Below, piece by piece: positions 62,110 through 64,000 of a stretch of 64,000 bases of DNA. Origin of the DNA: an uncultured Bacteroidales bacterium (GTDB taxonomy: Bacteria > Bacteroidota > Bacteroidia > Bacteroidales > Muribaculaceae). Where the stretch lies: contig CACXLJ010000017.1 in NCBI GenBank assembly GCA_902768435.1, positions 1-64,000 of the forward strand, written 5' to 3'. How positions within the stretch are numbered: position 1 is the stretch's first letter; each line of letters opens with the position of its first letter. Both the position numbers and the translations under genes were made by a program. The notes below the pieces were generated by a model. The model was not told where the DNA came from, searched no databases, and saw nothing but the letters and a program-made list of their open reading frames with translations.

Positions 62110-62430
62110 TTAAGCAACGACTTCTTTAATCACCAATTCAGTGAACATCTGGCGATGGCCGTTCAAACGGCGATAGCCTTTGCGACGACGTTTCTTGAAA
62201 ACGATCACGTGTTCACCCTTCACGAGGGGAGTCTTCACCTCGCAAACTACCTTTGCGCCTTCAACGGTAGGCGCGCCAACTGTGATGGCACCGTCGGCGT
62301 CTACAAGAAGAACCTTGCCGAACTCTACCGAGTCACCGGCCTGTTTTTCTTCGCCGAGATACTGGACGAACAACTTCTTGCCGGCTTCGGCCTTGAACTG
62401 CTGTCCCTGAATGTCTACAATAGCGTACAT
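62110..62430 (-). CDS. rplU: Ribosomal protein bL21
   Basis: A 106-residue large-subunit protein: [33 protein letters not shown], then the basic [23 protein letters not shown] ending. It is the first gene of rplU-rpmA, with a consensus promoter and an 80-base leader that can fold. Confidence 0.98.
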   Translation of the reverse strand: MYAIVDIQGQQFKAEAGKKLFVQYLGEEKQAGDSVEFGKVLLVDADGAITVGAPTVEGAKVVCEVKTPLVKGEHVIVFKKRRRKGYRRLNGHRQMFTELVIKEVVA

Positions 62431-62812
62431 TTAAATTATTGTATTTCAAGTTAAACCGTACGGCGGCAACCTCTTTCACGGGCTGCACTTAGTCGTGCCT
62501 TTCGGAAATGCGGATGCAAATTTACGCCATTTTTTTCATTCCACAAAATTTTCTCGCCCTTTCCACGCTTTTTCTTCATTTTTAACAAATCTGACAGAGG
62601 CATATTGATAGGGTCATTCAATAGTTTTTTTGAAAATCTTGCAAACCTCAAGAATTTTGACGAAATTTGCATTTGCGTACATGTTGCGCATGCGGTGATT
62701 TGAGTTTAATGATTTACTACCCAAAAAAAACACTAAAAGTCAGCGACATGCACAGCTATTCTAACCTCATTTTTATTAACTTTTAATTCCGCCAACGGGT
62801 TTCTCAAAGCAG
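62431..62812. other. Divergent intergenic region between rplU and the PI-PLC-like gene
   Basis: On the minus strand it contains the rplU promoter and a leader of about 80 bases (62510-62431) with several complementary segments that might form an autoregulatory structure. The 73-codon minus-strand frame 62451-62672 overlaps the promoter and is rejected. No clear promoter for the plus-strand gene was found. Confidence 0.5.
62517..62547 (-). promoter_or_regulatory. Promoter of rplU-rpmA
   Basis: On the minus strand, TTTG (62547-62544), a 19-bp spacer and TAAATTTG (62524-62517). Confidence 0.7.
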
Positions 62813-64000
62813 ATGAAAATCAATTTGAAACAAACAAAATGGACATGCTCCGTTGTTTTTACACTCGCAGCGCTTGGCACAGCGCTGTTGAGCAGTTGTG
62901 ACGAAGACAACGGACTACCGTACTACGACGACAAGTCGCTGGATGTGCCATACCTCTTTACCGAAGGGTATCAAGACCAAATCCAATATCCTTATGAACT
63001 CGACACGCCGCTTACGGACTGGTTGTCGCTTGTGAACGACGACACAAAAGTGTGCAAACTCAGCATTCCCGGAACCCACGACAGCATGACGGGCATGGGC
63101 TTCTACACCCCGATTGTCAAGTATGTATCTAACATCATGGCAATCAGCCAACTCTCTACCTTTGCCGAACAAATGTCGTGTGGCATTCGTTTCTTCGACT
63201 TCCGCCCCGTGGTGGCTATCGACACCCTCGCCGAGAAAGCCGAAGACCGGCAAATCCTGCGCCTCGCGCACGGCTTTACCGAAGTGAATGTGTCGTTTGA
63301 GGAATCGATCGACTGGATGCAGCAGTACCTCAAGTCGCACCCTTCGGAGTTCTTCATTGTGAAGATACAGGCCGACAATGGCATGGAAAGCCAGCAAAAC
63401 TGGACTGTCTTGCTCAACAAGGTGCTATCAATGCCTAAATACAAAGGGCTGTTTGTAGAGAGTTGGCACCCCGACATCACCGTGGGTGAGATGCGAGGCA
63501 AGATACTGTGGCTCAGTCGCTACGACCTGCGTCCAGTTAACCCGGCGTTCCACTACCCCGTTGCTTACTGCGACTGGCCCGACGAGGACCCCGATGTAGA
63601 TGAGGAGGTGCACCCCGAGCAACAGCGCAGTTGTGCCATCTACAACATGGAGGATCCAAGCATCAAGGCCACGCTCTATAAGCAAGACTATTACAAGACA
63701 ACGAGCGAGAAGCGCATGGCAACCAAAATTACCACCGTGCTCGCCATGATGAAGAGCGCTCGCGAGGCTACCGCAAGCGACGAAAACATCTGGATTGTGA
63801 ACCACTGCTCAGCCTATACCGAAGTCTCGGCACGAGGATACATTACCAATGCCTCTAACCTGCACCCCAAGGTAATCGAAGACCTGCTTGCCAACGAGGG
63901 TACAGTAGGTATCATGCCCATCGACATGTCGTGCCACGACTATGTGCACTGTATCGTCAACGGTGGCACACCCTACACCAGCGACTACCTCTATGGTTTC
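62813..64000 (+). CDS. PI-PLC X-domain lipoprotein, partial (runs off the window)
   Basis: The reading frame is open for 396 codons from the ATG at 62813 to the window edge without a stop. The start MKINLKQTKWTCSVVFTLAALGTALLSSC carries a lipobox (Cys29). The catalytic core has SIPGTHDSMTG with His89, GIRFFDFRPV, and LAHGFTEVN with His153, as in bacterial phosphatidylinositol-specific phospholipase C. Later parts (FFIVKIQADN, GKILWLSRYD, IMPIDM) also fit. It probably acts at the cell surface on inositol lipids or GPI-like anchors (inference); the C-terminus is not visible. Confidence 0.88.
   Translation, partial: MKINLKQTKWTCSVVFTLAALGTALLSSCDEDNGLPYYDDKSLDVPYLFTEGYQDQIQYPYELDTPLTDWLSLVNDDTKVCKLSIPGTHDSMTGMGFYTPIVKYVSNIMAISQLSTFAEQMSCGIRFFDFRPVVAIDTLAEKAEDRQILRLAHGFTEVNVSFEESIDWMQQYLKSHPSEFFIVKIQADNGMESQQNWTVLLNKVLSMPKYKGLFVESWHPDITVGEMRGKILWLSRYDLRPVNPAFHYPVAYCDWPDEDPDVDEEVHPEQQRSCAIYNMEDPSIKATLYKQDYYKTTSEKRMATKITTVLAMMKSAREATASDENIWIVNHCSAYTEVSARGYITNASNLHPKVIEDLLANEGTVGIMPIDMSCHDYVHCIVNGGTPYTSDYLYGF

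Noticed and set aside
62451..62672. 73-codon minus-strand open frame before rplU
   Set aside because: It covers the rplU promoter and leader, is very basic and has no family signal.

Overview
The window is a chromosomal segment from a gut-type member of the order Bacteroidales; the protein repertoire fits Muribaculaceae or Prevotellaceae best, but no marker here fixes the family. The evidence is the set of Bacteroidota families (DUF3078 beta-barrel, GldE, C10 peptidases, BspA-type leucine-rich repeats, PepSY-like lipoproteins, SPII signal peptides) and promoters of the Bacteroidota type. At least eight start sites carry TTTG-N19/20-TAnnTTTG (for example panC, speA, tRNA-Pro, rplU, the DUF3078 operon). 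Nothing here is a large mobile island. The accessory material consists of intergenic repeats, one Fic-type gene, one DUF4160/DUF2442 pair and a gene remnant beside tRNA-Pro.

Layout. 1-10.0 kb: a small outer-membrane barrel and three large secreted peptidases (one M6 metalloprotease, two C10 cysteine peptidases) that end in almost identical dockerin-like modules and share terminator sequences. 10.4-15.5 kb: a very small secreted protein, cardiolipin synthase, ispE and the grpE-dnaJ chaperone operon. 15.5-23.3 kb, minus strand: CapA-like phosphatase, folD, ffh, panC-panD, a GH20 hexosaminidase and a low-molecular-weight phosphatase. 23.4-35 kb: RhuM/Fic protein, nitroreductase-like and DUF5715 proteins, HAD hydrolase-aroB, a lemA operon, TraB/GumN protein, lipoproteins, DUF3667, DUF3307 and tRNA-Pro. 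35.4-49.3 kb: fba, a three-gene overlapping envelope operon, hsp20, DUF2442/DUF4160, truA, speA, a cohesin-like secreted protein, DUF3108, a C69 dipeptidase and gldE. 49.4-64 kb: a TolC-HlyD-two-permease export operon, M48 protease, mrp, trmB, two BspA-like proteins, rpmA-rplU and the start of a PI-PLC-like lipoprotein.

How the genes may work together. A secreted set carries dockerin-like EF-hand repeats (M6, two C10, two BspA-like proteins). Three proteins carry cohesin-like beta-sandwich segments (the two BspA-like proteins and a stand-alone protein at 44.1-44.9 kb). This allows the hypothesis of a surface peptidase assembly resembling a cellulosome, which is inference from sequence form only.

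The most notable observations are: (1) sigma-54-type -24/-12 elements with exact GG-N10-GC spacing upstream of both chaperone loci in the window, grpE-dnaJ and hsp20; (2) two genes, mrp and a DUF4160 gene, broken by perfect tandem duplications of 7 bp and 17 bp whose removal restores the full reading frame; (3) intergenic arrays of degenerate 7-bp or 9-bp period, with a different word at each locus; (4) the dockerin/cohesin-like set; (5) a cluster of six mini-hairpins separated by AT-rich linkers.
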